NCBI RefSeq assembly: GCF_914767665.1 | Contig: NC_059508.1 | Coordinates: 21,612,001-21,676,000 of the forward strand | Source of the DNA: Harmonia axyridis | Taxonomy: Eukaryota; Arthropoda; Insecta; Coleoptera; Coccinellidae | Reading direction: 5' to 3' | Length of the DNA stretch: 64,000 nt | Shown: piece after piece, positions 13,607-23,423 of the stretch | Position numbering within the stretch: the stretch's first letter is position 1 | Layout: every line of letters starts with the position of its first letter | Notes under the pieces: generated by a model | Databases searched by the model: none | The model's input: the letters and a program-made list of their open reading frames with translations, nothing else | Told to the model about the DNA's origin: nothing | Program-made: the position numbers and the translations under genes

Positions 13607-16113
13607 GGGAACAAAAACAGTCTCTCATACTAATGTAGTTTCCTTAGACACGTGTGTCAAGTTTTCGTCCCTGTGCAATACGATAGAAAGAGTTAGAATG
13701 AGAAACATTGAAGGAAATAACAAACAAATGAAATCAATAACAGAAGTCAGCTGTCCATTTGTGGTTACAGCAGCAATTGACCTTACCACGTGGGAGATTA
13801 TAGCTACCTGCGTGACATCCGAGTCCAAGAAAATCAACAACGTGAAATGGCATACTTGGATAATTGTTCATTAAACGAAAAAAAAAGGGAATGAGAACAG
13901 TCCCTTATACCAAAGTGGTTTCCTTAGACACGTGTGTTAAGCTTTCGTCTCTCAGCAATACGATGAAAAGTTTTAGAATGAGAAACATTGAAGAAAATAA
14001 CAAACAAATGGAATCAACTACAGAGGTCAGCCGTCCAATTGTGGTTACAGCAGCAATTGACCTTACCACGTGGGAGATTATAGCTACCTGCGTGACATCC
14101 AAGTCCAAGAAAATCAACAATGTGTAATGGCTTACTTGGATAATTGTTCATCAAACAGAAAAATGGAAATAAGAATAGTCCCTCATACCAATGTGGTTTC
14201 CTTAGACACGTGTGTCAAGCTTTCGTCCCTGTGCAATACGATGGAAAGAGTTAGAATGAGAAACATTGAAGGAAATAACAAACAAATGAAATCAACAACA
14301 GAAGTCAGCCGTCCATTTGTGGTTACAGCAGCAATTGACCTTACCACGTGGGAGATTATAGCTACCTGCGTGACATCCGAGTCCAAGAAAATCAACAACG
14401 TGAAATGGCATACTTGGATAATTGTTCATTAAACAAAAAAAAAGGGAATAAGAACAGTCCCTTATACCAAAGTGGTTTTCTCAGACACGTGTGTTAAGCT
14501 TTCGTCTCTCAGCAATACGATGAAAAGTGTTAGAATGAGAAACATTGAAGAAAATAACAAACAAATGGAATCAACAACAGAAGTCAGCCGTCCAATTGTG
14601 GTTACAGCAGCAATTGACCTTACCACGTGGGAGATTATAGCTACCTGCGTGACATCCAAGTCCAAGAAAAACAACAATGTGTAATTGCTTACTTGGATAA
14701 TTGTTCATCAAACAGAAAAATGGGAATATGAACAGTCCCTCATACCAATGTGGTTTCCTTAGACACGTGTGTCAAGCTTTCGTCCCTGTGCAATACGATG
14801 GAAAGAGTTAGAATGAGAAACATTGAAGGAAATAACAAACAAATGAAATCAACAACAGAAGTCAGCCGTCCAATTGTGGTTACAGCAGCAATTGACCTTA
14901 CCACGTGGGAGATTATAGCTACCTGCGTGACATCCGAGTCCAAGAAAATCAACAACGTGAAATGGCATACTTGGATAATTGTTCATTAAACAAAAAAAAA
15001 AGAATAAGAACAGTCCTTCATACCAATGTGGTTTCCTTAGACACGTGTGTCAAGCTTTCGTCCCTGTGCAATACGATGGAAAGAGTTAGAATGAGAAACA
15101 TTGAAGGAAATAACAAACAAATGAAATCAACAACAGAAGTCAGCCGTCCAATTGTGGTTACAGCAGCAATTGACCTTACCACGTGGGAGATTATAGCTAC
15201 CTGCGTGTCATCCGAGTCCAAGAAAATCAACAATATGGAATGGCTTACTTGGATAATTGTTCATTATACAGAAAGATGGGAATAAAAACAGTCCCTTACA
15301 CCAATGTGGTTCCCATAGACACGTGTGTCAAGCTTTCGTCCCTGTGCAATACGATGAAAAGTGTAAGAATGAGAAACATTGAAGGAAATAACAAACAAAT
15401 GAAATCAACAACAGAATTCAGTCGTGCATTTGTGGTTACAGCAGCAATTGACCTTACCACGTGGGAGATTATAGCTACCTGTGTGACATCCAAGTCCAAG
15501 AAAAACAACAATGTGTAATTGCTTACTTGGATAATTGTTCATCAAACAGAAAAATGGGAATATGAACAGTCCCTCATACCAATGTGGTTTCCTTAGACAC
15601 GTGTGTCAAGCTTTCGTCCCTGTGTAATACGATGGAAAGAGTTAGAATGAGAAACATTGAAGGAAATAACAAACAAATGAAATAAACAACAGAAGTCAGC
15701 CGTCCATTTGTGGTTACAGCAGCAATTGACCTTACCACGTGGGAGATTATAGCTACCTGCGTGACATCCGAGTCCAAGAAAATCAACAACGTGAAATGGC
15801 ATACTTGGATAATTGTTCATTAAACAAAAAAAAAAAGGAATAAGAACAGTCTCTCATACCAATGTGGTTTCCTTGGACACGTGTGTCAAGCTTTCGTCCC
15901 TGTGCAATACGATGGAAAGAGTTAGAATGAGAAACATTGAAGGAAATAACAACCAAATGAAATCAACAAGAGAAATCAGCCGTCCAATTGTGGTTACAGC
16001 AGCAATTGACCTTACCACGTCGGAGATTATAGCTACCTGCGTGTCATCCGAGTCCAAGAAAATCAACAATATGGAATGGCTCACTTGGATAATTGTTCAT
16101 CAAAGAGAAAAAT
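13607..16113 (+). repeat. Nine-monomer unit, copy B
   Basis: A 2507-bp copy of 5288-7795, in direct tandem with copy C at 16114. Its final monomer ends in TCATCAAAGAGAAAAATGGG instead of copy A's GATATATGCTCATT ending, so the B/C junction recreates the joint seen at the start of B (13597-13607). That is what tandem duplication by crossover between equivalent joints would leave. Confidence 0.85.
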
Positions 16114-18063
16114 GGGAACAAAAACAGTCTCTCATACTAATGTAGTGTCCTTAGACACGTGTGTCAAGTTTTCGTCCCTGTGCAATACGATAGAAAGAGT
16201 TAGAATGAGAAACATTGAAGGAAATAACAAACAAATGAAATCAACAACAGAAGTTAGCTGTCCATTTGTGGTTACAGCAGCAATTGACCTTACCACGTGG
16301 GAGATTATAGCTACCTGCGTGACATCCGAGTCCAAGAAAATCAACAACGTGAGATGGCATACTTGGATAATTGTTCATTAAACAAAAAAAAAAGGGAATG
16401 AGAACAGTCCCTCATACCAAAGTGGTTTCCTTAGACACGTGTGTTAAGCTTTCGTCTCTCAGCAATACGATGAAAAGTTTTAGAATGAGAAACATTGAAG
16501 AAAATAACAAACAAATGGAATCAACTACAGAGGTCAGCCGTCCAATTGTGGTTACAGCAGCAATTGACCTTACCACGTGGGAGATTATAGCTACCTGCGT
16601 GACATATAAGTCCAAGAAAATCAACAATGTGTAATGGCTTACTTGGATAATTGTTCATCAAACAGAAAAATGGGAATAAGAACAGTCCCTCATACCAATG
16701 TGGTTTCCTCAGACACGTGTGTCAAGCTTTCGTCCCTGTGCAATACGATGGAAAGAGTTAGAATGAGAAACATTGAAGGAAATAACAAACAAATGAAATC
16801 AACAACAGAAGTCAGCCGTCCATTTGTGGTTACAGCAGCAATTGACCTTACCACGTGGGAGATTATAGCTACTTGCGTGACATCCGAGTCCAAGAAAATC
16901 AACAACGTGAAATGGCATACTTGGATCATTGTTCATTAAACAAAAAAAAAGGGAATAAGAACAGTCCCTTATACCAAAGTGGTTTTCTCAGACACGTGTG
17001 TTAAGCTTTCGTCTCTCAGCAATACGATGAAAAGTGTTAGAATGAGAAACATTGAAGAAAATAACAAACAAATGGAATCAACAACAGAAGTCAGCCGTCC
17101 AATTGTGGTTACAGCAGCAATTGACCTTACCACGTGGGAGATTATAGCTACCTGCGTGACATATAAGTCCAAGAAAAACAACAATGTGTAATTGCTTACT
17201 TGGATAATTGTTCATCAAACAGAAAAATGGGAATATGAACAGTCCCTCATACCAATGTGGTTTCCTTAGACACGTGTGTCAAGCTTTCGTCCCTGTGCAA
17301 TACGATGGAAAGAGTTAGAATGAGAAACATTGAAGGAAATAACAAACAAATGAAATCAACAACAGAAGTCAGCCGTCCATTTGTGGTTACAGCAGCAATT
17401 GACCTTACCACGTGGGAGATTATAGCTACCTGCGTGACATCCGAGTCCAAGGAAATCAACAACGTGAAATGGCATACTTGGATAATTGTTCATTAAACAA
17501 AACAAAAAATAATAAGAACAGTCCCTCATACCAATGTGGTTTCCTTAGACACGTGTGTCAAGCTTTCGTCCCTGTGCAATACGATGGAAAGAGTTAGAAT
17601 GAGAAACATTGCAGGAAATAACAAACAAATGAAATCAACAACAGAAGTCAGCCGTCCAATTGTGGTTACAGCAGCAATTGACCTTACCACGTGGGAGATT
17701 ATAGCTACCTGCGTGTCATCCGAGTCCAAGAAAATCAACAATATGGAATGGCTTACTTGGATAATTGTTCTTTATACAGAAAGATGGGAATAAGAACAGT
17801 CCCTTATACCAATGTGGTTCCCATAGACACGTGTGTCAAGCTTTCGTCCCTGTGCAATACGATGAAATGTGTAAGAATGAGAAACATTGAAGGAAATAAC
17901 AAACAAATGAAATCAACAACAGAATTCAGTCGTGCATTTGTGGTTACAGCAGCAATTGACCTTACCACGTGGGAGATTATAGCTACCTGCGTGACATCCG
18001 AGTCCAAGAAAAACAACAATGTGAAATGGTTTATTTGGATAATTGTTCATCAAACAGAAAAAA
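16114..18063 (+). repeat. Nine-monomer unit, copy C (seven monomers)
   Basis: Tandem continuation of copy B; the first seven monomers match, after which the order diverges. It carries private changes such as GACATATAAGTCC in two monomers (near 16602 and 17159), where copies A and B read GACATCCAAGTCC. The same change in two non-adjacent monomers suggests local conversion between them. Confidence 0.8.
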
Positions 18064-18341
18064 GGAAATAAGAACAGTCCCTCATACTAATGTGGTTTCC
18101 TTAGACACATGTGTCAAGCTTTCGTCCCTGTGCAATACGATGGAAAGAGTTAGAATGAGAAACATTGAAGGAAATAACAAACAAATGAAATCAACAACAG
18201 AAGTCAGCCGTCCAATTGTGGTTACAGCAGCAATTGACCTTACCACGTGGGAGATTATAGCTACCTGCGTGACATCCGAGTCCAAGAGAATCAACAATGT
18301 GGAATGGCTTTCTTGGATAATTGTTCATCAAAAAGAAAAAA

Positions 18342-18392
18342 GGGAATAAGAACTGTCTCTCATACCAATGTGGTTTCCTTAGACACGTAAGT
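18342..18392 (+). repeat. 5' part of the interrupted monomer
   Basis: The first 51 bp of a satellite monomer of the CACGTAAG subtype, cut by the retrotransposon. The remaining 227 bp lie at 25566-25792, giving exactly 278 bp when one copy of the AAGT duplication is kept. This is the only CGTAAG-subtype monomer on the left side. Its preceding junction (TCATCAAAAAGAAAAAAGGG) is the form that precedes the subtype throughout the right array. Confidence 0.93.
18389..18392 (+). other. Target-site duplication AAGT, left
   Basis: AAGT directly abuts the 5' LTR and recurs at 25562-25565 directly after the 3' LTR. Uninterrupted monomers of this subtype read CGTAAGTCAAGC, which is exactly what joining the flanks gives. 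A 4-bp duplication is usual for Gypsy-superfamily integrases. Confidence 0.85.
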
Positions 18393-19965
18393 TGTAACGT
18401 GTGAAAATTGCCCCAGAGTATCTGCAACATCAAATTGTCTAATTGTGTTTAATGTGTTGCCTAAATATCGTATTTTGATTTTCCGCATTTCATTCCTTAT
18501 CGTAAAGGTACCATATGTTGAAGATTATTCCCGAATGTTCACTCTTGGCATTTTTCAATTCGATTTTGAAACTCTGAATAGCTTGTGCGTATATGGAGGT
18601 TATTTGCTGTTTCTTGTGAAAATCCAAATTTTGGGATAAAGATAACCGTCTATAATTCAACTATTGCTGATTTGATTGTTGGAATAGCAATATTACCCTT
18701 TTTGGGGATTAAAAACGTACTTCGGCTACGAAGAGCATTCACTTTGAAAGGCCACCCAACAACTTGAGTGAGTTTGATTTTTCTTCCACTTGAAACTAGA
18801 CCCTAATAGTTTTGTTTTCAATTTGTATTTTAGGGCCTTTTTATTTCATGAGTATTCCTTTCATTCCTGTTTCGGACTGAACACATTTCTACGGATTCTG
18901 GCTCTTCGATTCTGAAACGAACTTCATAAACAAAATTCTCGTACCTATTTCCCCATCTGAAGAAAGGAAAAGCATCTTGGAAGGATTTTCAACATTGTGA
19001 ATTGGTTGGGATTCTCGAATTGGTAATTTCGTCGAATATACAGGACGCCTGGTATGTAGAAAGAATTTCTTTTGATGTTGACGTCACAGGAAGCCATTTG
19101 CAAGAAAAGGGAATACGTATTGTTTTGGTCAATTATACCTTTTGAAGTGGAAAGTTAAAGGACTTGTTCTCACATTCATTCAGAAAACATCAGATATTGT
19201 TATCATTCCGTTCATAAACTGTCCCATAGAGAAAATTTCAAAACTCAATACCTCAGATTGTATATTTTTATTTCATGAAAATATCATTGCACATTACAAG
19301 TGAAATTTTAGATAAATTTATAATACATATTTACAGATTTTGAAACAGATCCTAAAATATATTATTTTTCATCCATAAACGATAATTCGAAAAATGAAGT
19401 GAAATTCTAGTACTTAAATTAAATTTATTAAATATATAGTGTGTACCATATAATTAGTGCGATTTTGTGAAAACTACGCTTGATCAAGCATAGGGGGTAA
19501 AATACTTGTCAATTAAGGTTCATTATCAATCAGAATAGAATTGTAGGAAATTGATAATAAAATTTTACATCGGAACATTTCTTTGATATTATTGATATTT
19601 TTTTTTACAGTGACGCATTTCTTTGGGTATTGAGTTACTTACCTTTTTTTTTTTCAATCATTATTTTCATTTTGTTTTCTCTGTTTCTGAGTTTACGTAT
19701 TTGACTGAGACAGATCATTCAATTAATTTATAATTCGAGTGAATTAGTAATTTTTTTTTTTCAACTTGCTAATTTTCTTTTTTTTTTGTTGGATCGCTAG
19801 GAAAATAAATACGTTGGCGCCCTATTCAATCAAACTGAACTCACCCCATCTCCACTGTCAGCAAACCGAGGTGTTCCTAGCGTTTCCAACTTGTTTTGGT
19901 TTGATTGCGGTAATTTTTTTTGTTTCATTAACGATAAAACTTGAACTTGGTTTCTGAGCGCTATA
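18393..19965 (+). repeat. 5' LTR
   Basis: A 1573-bp repeat starting TGTAACGTGTG and ending GAGCGCTATA. The start is fixed by the AAGT duplication on its left; the end is fixed by the same duplication after the 3' LTR and by the primer-binding site 5 nt downstream. The ends are TG...TA rather than TG...CA. A TATATA sequence at 19433-19438 is a possible core promoter and an AATAAA at 19804-19809 a possible polyadenylation signal; neither is proven. By hand alignment it differs from the 3' LTR by about 15 substitutions, a few 1-4 bp indels (mostly in T-runs) and one 82-bp gap. A 64-codon open frame at its left end is present in both LTRs and looks incidental. Confidence 0.93.
19804..19809 (+). 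promoter_or_regulatory. Candidate polyadenylation signal in the 5' LTR
   Basis: AATAAA about 160 bp before the LTR end, conserved at 25400-25405 in the 3' LTR, where it could serve to end the element's transcript. A hexamer of this kind also arises by chance in AT-rich DNA, so the call rests mainly on its conservation and position. Confidence 0.4.
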
Positions 19966-19970
19966 AATTT

Positions 19971-19988
19971 TGGCGCCCAACGTGGGGC
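19971..19988 (+). other. Primer-binding site, tRNA-Lys(CUU)
   Basis: TGGCGCCCAACGTGGGGC, 18 nt starting 5 nt after the 5' LTR, is an exact complement of the 3' end of animal tRNA-Lys(CUU) including its CCA tail (from my knowledge of that tRNA). It would prime minus-strand DNA synthesis. The same 18-nt site is used by some animal retroviruses and many Gypsy elements. Confidence 0.92.
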
Positions 19989-20061
19989 CATTTTGTGTTG
20001 AGCCTGATTAATTGCTTGAAAATATTGTTTTCATTGGTTTTGAGGAAATTTGGTTTTCAAG
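19989..20061 (+). other. Untranslated leader before gag
   Basis: A short AT-rich leader of 73 nt between the primer-binding site and the gag ATG. A packaging signal would be expected here or in early gag, but nothing specific can be recognised. An in-frame TTG codon at 20050 extends the frame by four residues but is not a credible start. Confidence 0.6.
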
Positions 20062-21435
20062 ATGTCGGGAAAAATAGTTGTTAACAGATTAAATCAATTG
20101 CAGTTAACATATTTGTTTACTATAAGAGGTTTGCCAGTTGGAAACGTTGGCAATATGAGGAAGAGTTTATCTAGAGCGATGAGGCTCGAAAGGGAAGGAT
20201 CGTCAATATCTTATCCTAAGTATCCATTCACTTTTGCGGAGGATAAAGTGGCAATTAACGAAGTCATCGCGAAGGTAGAGGAGAGTATTGCTCATTTGCA
20301 GTCCTTGACACTAGGGAGTAATCGTTATGTGGTGAATGATACACGTTTGAGATACGCATTGATTAGATTAGAGCATCTACCTACAACATCAGCTGAAGAA
20401 GAGGCGTATAAAGGAGAAATTTTTGCAAAAGTCCTTAATTTGCTAGGTTGTCTGGAGGAAAAGGCAAATGTTGCATCAGGTTTACCAAAGAAACCACTCA
20501 ACGAGGAGAGCTCTGGGACTGAGGAAGATAATACTAGTTCGGAGAAAGATGATACTTGTTCCGAGAAAGTTGATGAGCAGAATTTGCCAACTTCGACTCC
20601 ACGTGTACGAGCGACACGTGCTGTGGAAACAACTTCTGGACAAGTGAAAGCAATTCCAGTATACAAATGGGGTTTACGTTTTTCAGGCGAAAAACAGGGA
20701 ATGTCTGTCCATGCTTTCTTGCAGCGAGTTGAAGAGTTGTGTGAGGCAAGAGGGGTGACAAAACCCGAAGTTTTGAAATCGACAGTGGATTTGTTGGATG
20801 GCAAGGCACTGATTTGGTTTAGAGCTGTCAAGGACTCAATCGTGGACTGGAATTCTTTTGTTGAGAACTTGAGAGCCGAGTTCGAACCATTCAACTACGA
20901 TGAGAAGCTCTTGGAAGAAATTCGAAAACGTACTCAGGGTAAGGACGAACCTATCGGCATTTATTTGGCTACAATAAGATCATTATTTAATCGTTTACGA
21001 TCACCGCCAACTGAACGACAGCAAATTAGAACAGTTCTGAGAAATATTCTCCCCTTCTTCCAGACCCAGTTGGCTCTGGTCAGTATAGATTCTTATGTAG
21101 AATTGAAGAGGTTATGTCGTCAATTGGAGGAACGTCGTGAGTATGTCGAATCTTACGCTCCACCTCCAAGAAAGTCTCAGTCTTGCCTCGAGCCTGACTT
21201 GGCATATACAAGTATCGAAGAAGGTATTGAAGAGATGCAAGTTGTAGAACGTCAGTCTCCATCCGAGTCTAAATTTGGAAAATCAGGAATGTGTTATAAC
21301 TGTAACCAACCGGGACATAGAGCGATAGGGTGTGCTGCACCGAAAACTATGCGTTCCTACAAATGTAGTCAAGTAGGATATACAACAAGAACTTGCCCAA
21401 AATGCAATTTGTCGGGAAACGGACCCAGTCGTTGA
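20062..21435 (+). CDS. gag: Gag polyprotein
   Basis: A complete 457-residue frame from ATG (20062, with A at -3) to TGA. Gag proteins assemble the cytoplasmic particle that packages the element RNA. Residues 1-145 are a charged N-terminal region without a motif I recognise; 148-175 are a Glu/Asp/Ser-rich linker. Residues 198-365 carry the retrotransposon Gag core (capsid-like, Retrotrans_gag type), visible as YKWGLRFSGE, ALIWFRA near 249, RAEFEPFNYDEKL near 271 and RLCRQLEERRE near 350. A CX2CX4HX4C zinc knuckle (CYNCNQPGHRAIGC) spans 411-424 and would bind RNA. A second knuckle at 432-445 is degenerate, with Ser at the first Cys position and Tyr at the His position. The 3' end overlaps the pol frame by 67 bp (21369-21435). 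No stop or frameshift was seen, so this is the best preserved part of the element. Confidence 0.94.
   Translation: MSGKIVVNRLNQLQLTYLFTIRGLPVGNVGNMRKSLSRAMRLEREGSSISYPKYPFTFAEDKVAINEVIAKVEESIAHLQSLTLGSNRYVVNDTRLRYALIRLEHLPTTSAEEEAYKGEIFAKVLNLLGCLEEKANVASGLPKKPLNEESSGTEEDNTSSEKDDTCSEKVDEQNLPTSTPRVRATRAVETTSGQVKAIPVYKWGLRFSGEKQGMSVHAFLQRVEELCEARGVTKPEVLKSTVDLLDGKALIWFRAVKDSIVDWNSFVENLRAEFEPFNYDEKLLEEIRKRTQGKDEPIGIYLATIRSLFNRLRSPPTERQQIRTVLRNILPFFQTQLALVSIDSYVELKRLCRQLEERREYVESYAPPPRKSQSCLEPDLAYTSIEEGIEEMQVVERQSPSESKFGKSGMCYNCNQPGHRAIGCAAPKTMRSYKCSQVGYTTRTCPKCNLSGNGPSR
21396..21402 (+). promoter_or_regulatory. Probable -1 ribosomal frameshift site CCCAAAA
   Basis: Gag and pol overlap at 21369-21435 with pol in the -1 frame. 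In the overlap lies C CCA AAA in the gag frame, which fits the X XXY YYZ slippery pattern; slippage by -1 gives CCC AAA and leads straight into the protease frame. No other good heptamer was seen in the overlap. A downstream pairing of GGG near 21414 with CCC near 21424 is too weak to call a stimulatory structure. Confidence 0.7.
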
Positions 21436-23423
21436 TTACAGGACCATTTTCGACGACTGCTGTACATGAAGGTCCAACTGATAAACTCTGTCCTGTACTT
21501 GATTATATATTGGATAGCGTGGTTGGAGACGAGAGACCATATCTGCGGTTGTCAATTTATGGAAAGGAATTTCTGGGTCTTCTTGATTCCGGTGCATCCC
21601 GGACCATAATTAACGGACAATGTTGGTCAGTTCTTAAAAAATTGGGAGTAACTCTTGAGTCACACCATAGGGTTGCATGTACTGTAGCTAATGGGCAGGT
21701 TTGCTCAAGCATTGGTAGCTGCAGGGTGCCGATGAAGGTGAAGGATAAAGTGGTGCTGATGGAGGTATTAATAATGTTGGAGTTGCCTCGAATGATATTG
21801 CTTGGAGCAGACTTTTGGAGAGCTCTTGGTATAGTACCCAATTTGAGGAATAATGAATGGTTTTTCTCAGCTGAAACAGTTCATGTAGCCACTGTGGACA
21901 CCCACTTGGATGAGAATCAAGAAACAAAATTAAATGAATTAGTCGATAAGACTTTTGGTTTAATGGGAGATGACGTGATCGGTTGTACCAACTTGGTCGA
22001 GCATGAAATTTTAGTAGATGGGCCCCCTGTTAAGCAGAGATACTACCCGGTATCTCCTGTACTTCAGAAACATATTGACCAACAATTGAATGATATGTTG
22101 CAGCAAGGAATTGTAGAAAAAAGTTCTAGCCCATGGTCATCCCCAATTATTATGGTTAAAAAAAAGGACGGCACTTATAGATTCTGTGTGGACTATCGCA
22201 AGGTAAATGCTGTTACAAAGAAGGATAGTTATCCCTTACCCTATGTATCTAATACTTTAGATAAATTACGGAATGCAAAGTACATAAGTTCCTTAGATAT
22301 AAAGAGCGCATTCTGGCAAGTCCCAGTTAAGGAGGAATCCCGTCAATACACTGCCTTTACTGTTCCAAATAGGGGACTTTTTCAATTCCGAAGGATGCCT
22401 TTTGGATTGAGTAACAGCCTAGCTACTTGGCAAAGACTAATGGATGTTATACTTGGCAGCGACCTTGAACCGTGCGTTTTCTTTTATCTTGATGATGTAA
22501 TTATTGTTACAGAAAACTTCGAGAAACATCTTGAAATACTTGAAGAAGTATTCCGCAGACTACATGAAGCAGGACTTACAGTTTCTAGAGATAAGTGTCA
22601 ATTTTGTAGAAGTGAAATGCGGTATTTGGGATATGTAGTCAATAGTAATGGTCTTCAAGTTGATCCAGGGAAAGTGAAAGCAATGGTAGAGATTGCAATA
22701 CCTCGTAATGTGAAGGATGTACGTAGCATAGTTGGAACCTTCTCATGGTATCGTAGATTTATACCAAACTTCTCAGACCTCATCTCGCCCTTAACAAACT
22801 TATTGAAGAAAAATAGTAAATTTTTGTGGACACCAGAATGCGAGCAATCCTTCACTTTGTTGAAGGAAAAGCTTGTATCTGCTCCAATTATGAGCTGCCC
22901 TAACTATGATCTGCCTTTTCAAGTCCAAACGGACGCATCTGGGTATGGATTGGGTGCTGTATTGAGCCAACCAGATCCGAAAGGAGGTGAGAAGGTTATA
23001 TGCTACATTAGTCGGTCTCTGACGAGACAAGAACAGAATTTCTCAACTACAGAGAGGGAATGTTTGGCAGTTTTGTGGGCCCTCGAAAAGCTACGTCCGT
23101 ATATTGAAGGAATAAAAGTTGAAGTAATTACCGATCATTACTGTCTGGTGTGGCTACAAAACATTAAAGCTGTTTCTGGTCGTCTGGCGAGGTGGATTGT
23201 ACGACTGCAACAATTTGAATTCAGTGTGACACATCGTAAAGGTTCTGAACATCACGTCCCGGATCTTTTGTCAAGCTCTGTACCTAAATTAGATCTGATA
23301 ACCGTTAATGATTTCAACAACATAGTCGACCCGTGGTATTTACGAATGTTAGGTAACGTTAAGAACCGTCCAGGAAAATTTCCCACCTGGAGAATTCAGG
23401 ATGGTTTTCTTTATAAATATTAA
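21396..23423 (+). CDS. pol: Pol N-terminal part: protease, RT and RNase H
   Basis: About 674 codons in the -1 frame relative to gag, ending at an in-frame TAA (23421-23423). Protease: active-site LLDSGAS with the Asp codon at 21585, and a second ILLGADFW block near 21800, as in retropepsins. Reverse transcriptase: WSSPIIMVKKKDG and RFCVDYRKVN near 22140-22210, catalytic Asp in SLDIKSAFWQ at 22296, RRMPFGLSNS near 22390, and YLDD at 22485-22496. RNase H: TDASGYGLGAV with Asp at 22932, TERECLAVLWAL near 23050, ITDHY with Asp at 23133, and HVPDLLSS near 23250. All main catalytic residues are present. The pol frame has no ATG before the overlap with gag, so expression should be as Gag-Pol. The terminal stop is not a natural end: the same frame continues directly into integrase. 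Confidence 0.93.
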   Translation, partial: PKMQFVGKRTQSLITGPFSTTAVHEGPTDKLCPVLDYILDSVVGDERPYLRLSIYGKEFLGLLDSGASRTIINGQCWSVLKKLGVTLESHHRVACTVANGQVCSSIGSCRVPMKVKDKVVLMEVLIMLELPRMILLGADFWRALGIVPNLRNNEWFFSAETVHVATVDTHLDENQETKLNELVDKTFGLMGDDVIGCTNLVEHEILVDGPPVKQRYYPVSPVLQKHIDQQLNDMLQQGIVEKSSSPWSSPIIMVKKKDGTYRFCVDYRKVNAVTKKDSYPLPYVSNTLDKLRNAKYISSLDIKSAFWQVPVKEESRQYTAFTVPNRGLFQFRRMPFGLSNSLATWQRLMDVILGSDLEPCVFFYLDDVIIVTENFEKHLEILEEVFRRLHEAGLTVSRDKCQFCRSEMRYLGYVVNSNGLQVDPGKVKAMVEIAIPRNVKDVRSIVGTFSWYRRFIPNFSDLISPLTNLLKKNSKFLWTPECEQSFTLLKEKLVSAPIMSCPNYDLPFQVQTDASGYGLGAVLSQPDPKGGEKVICYISRSLTRQEQNFSTTERECLAVLWALEKLRPYIEGIKVEVITDHYCLVWLQNIKAVSGRLARWIVRLQQFEFSVTHRKGSEHHVPDLLSSSVPKLDLITVNDFNNIVDPWYLRMLGNVKNRPGKFPTWRIQDGFLYKY
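23421..23423 (+). other. Premature in-frame stop between RNase H and integrase
   Basis: TAA following the codons for GFLYKY. The frame before and after it is the same (pol), and integrase coding resumes at once, so this is a nonsense change in a once continuous pol. Without readthrough no integrase is made from this copy. No frameshift was found elsewhere in pol. Confidence 0.9.

Larger units (their letters stand above)
1..18392 (+). repeat. Left satellite array, 278-bp monomers
   Basis: About 66 head-to-tail copies of one monomer, all in the same orientation, with a period of 278 bp (neighbouring copies differ by 1-2 bp, mainly in an A-run at the monomer junction). With the monomer phased to begin at GGGAATAAGAACAGTCC, recognisable blocks are CACGTG at offsets 43-48, a GAAACATTGAAGG block near 96, TTACAGCAGCAATTGA near 159, a second CACGTG at 181-186, and GGATAATTGTTCATT near 252 before the A-rich junction. 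Left-array signatures are monomers reading CAACACAGAAG (2-3 bp shorter) followed by CCGATCAT, and monomers with CTCAGCAATACG in place of CTGTGCAATACG. No host gene is visible. I do not recognise the family. Short open frames on both strands recur in every copy and are a by-product of repetition. Confidence 0.97.

Noticed and set aside
18390..18400. LTR starting with AGTTGTAAC as in some gypsy-type elements
   Set aside because: That start would leave no target duplication. Starting at TGTAAC gives AAGT on both sides and restores an exact monomer.
18445..18639. Short open frames at the left of the 5' LTR (repeated at 24116-24320 and 24266-24448)
   Set aside because: They are in both LTRs, have no recognisable domain, and the 3' copy is just the integrase frame running on into LTR.
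20325..20894. Minus-strand 189-codon frame inside gag
   Set aside because: It is the shadow of the gag frame, with no domain or independent support.
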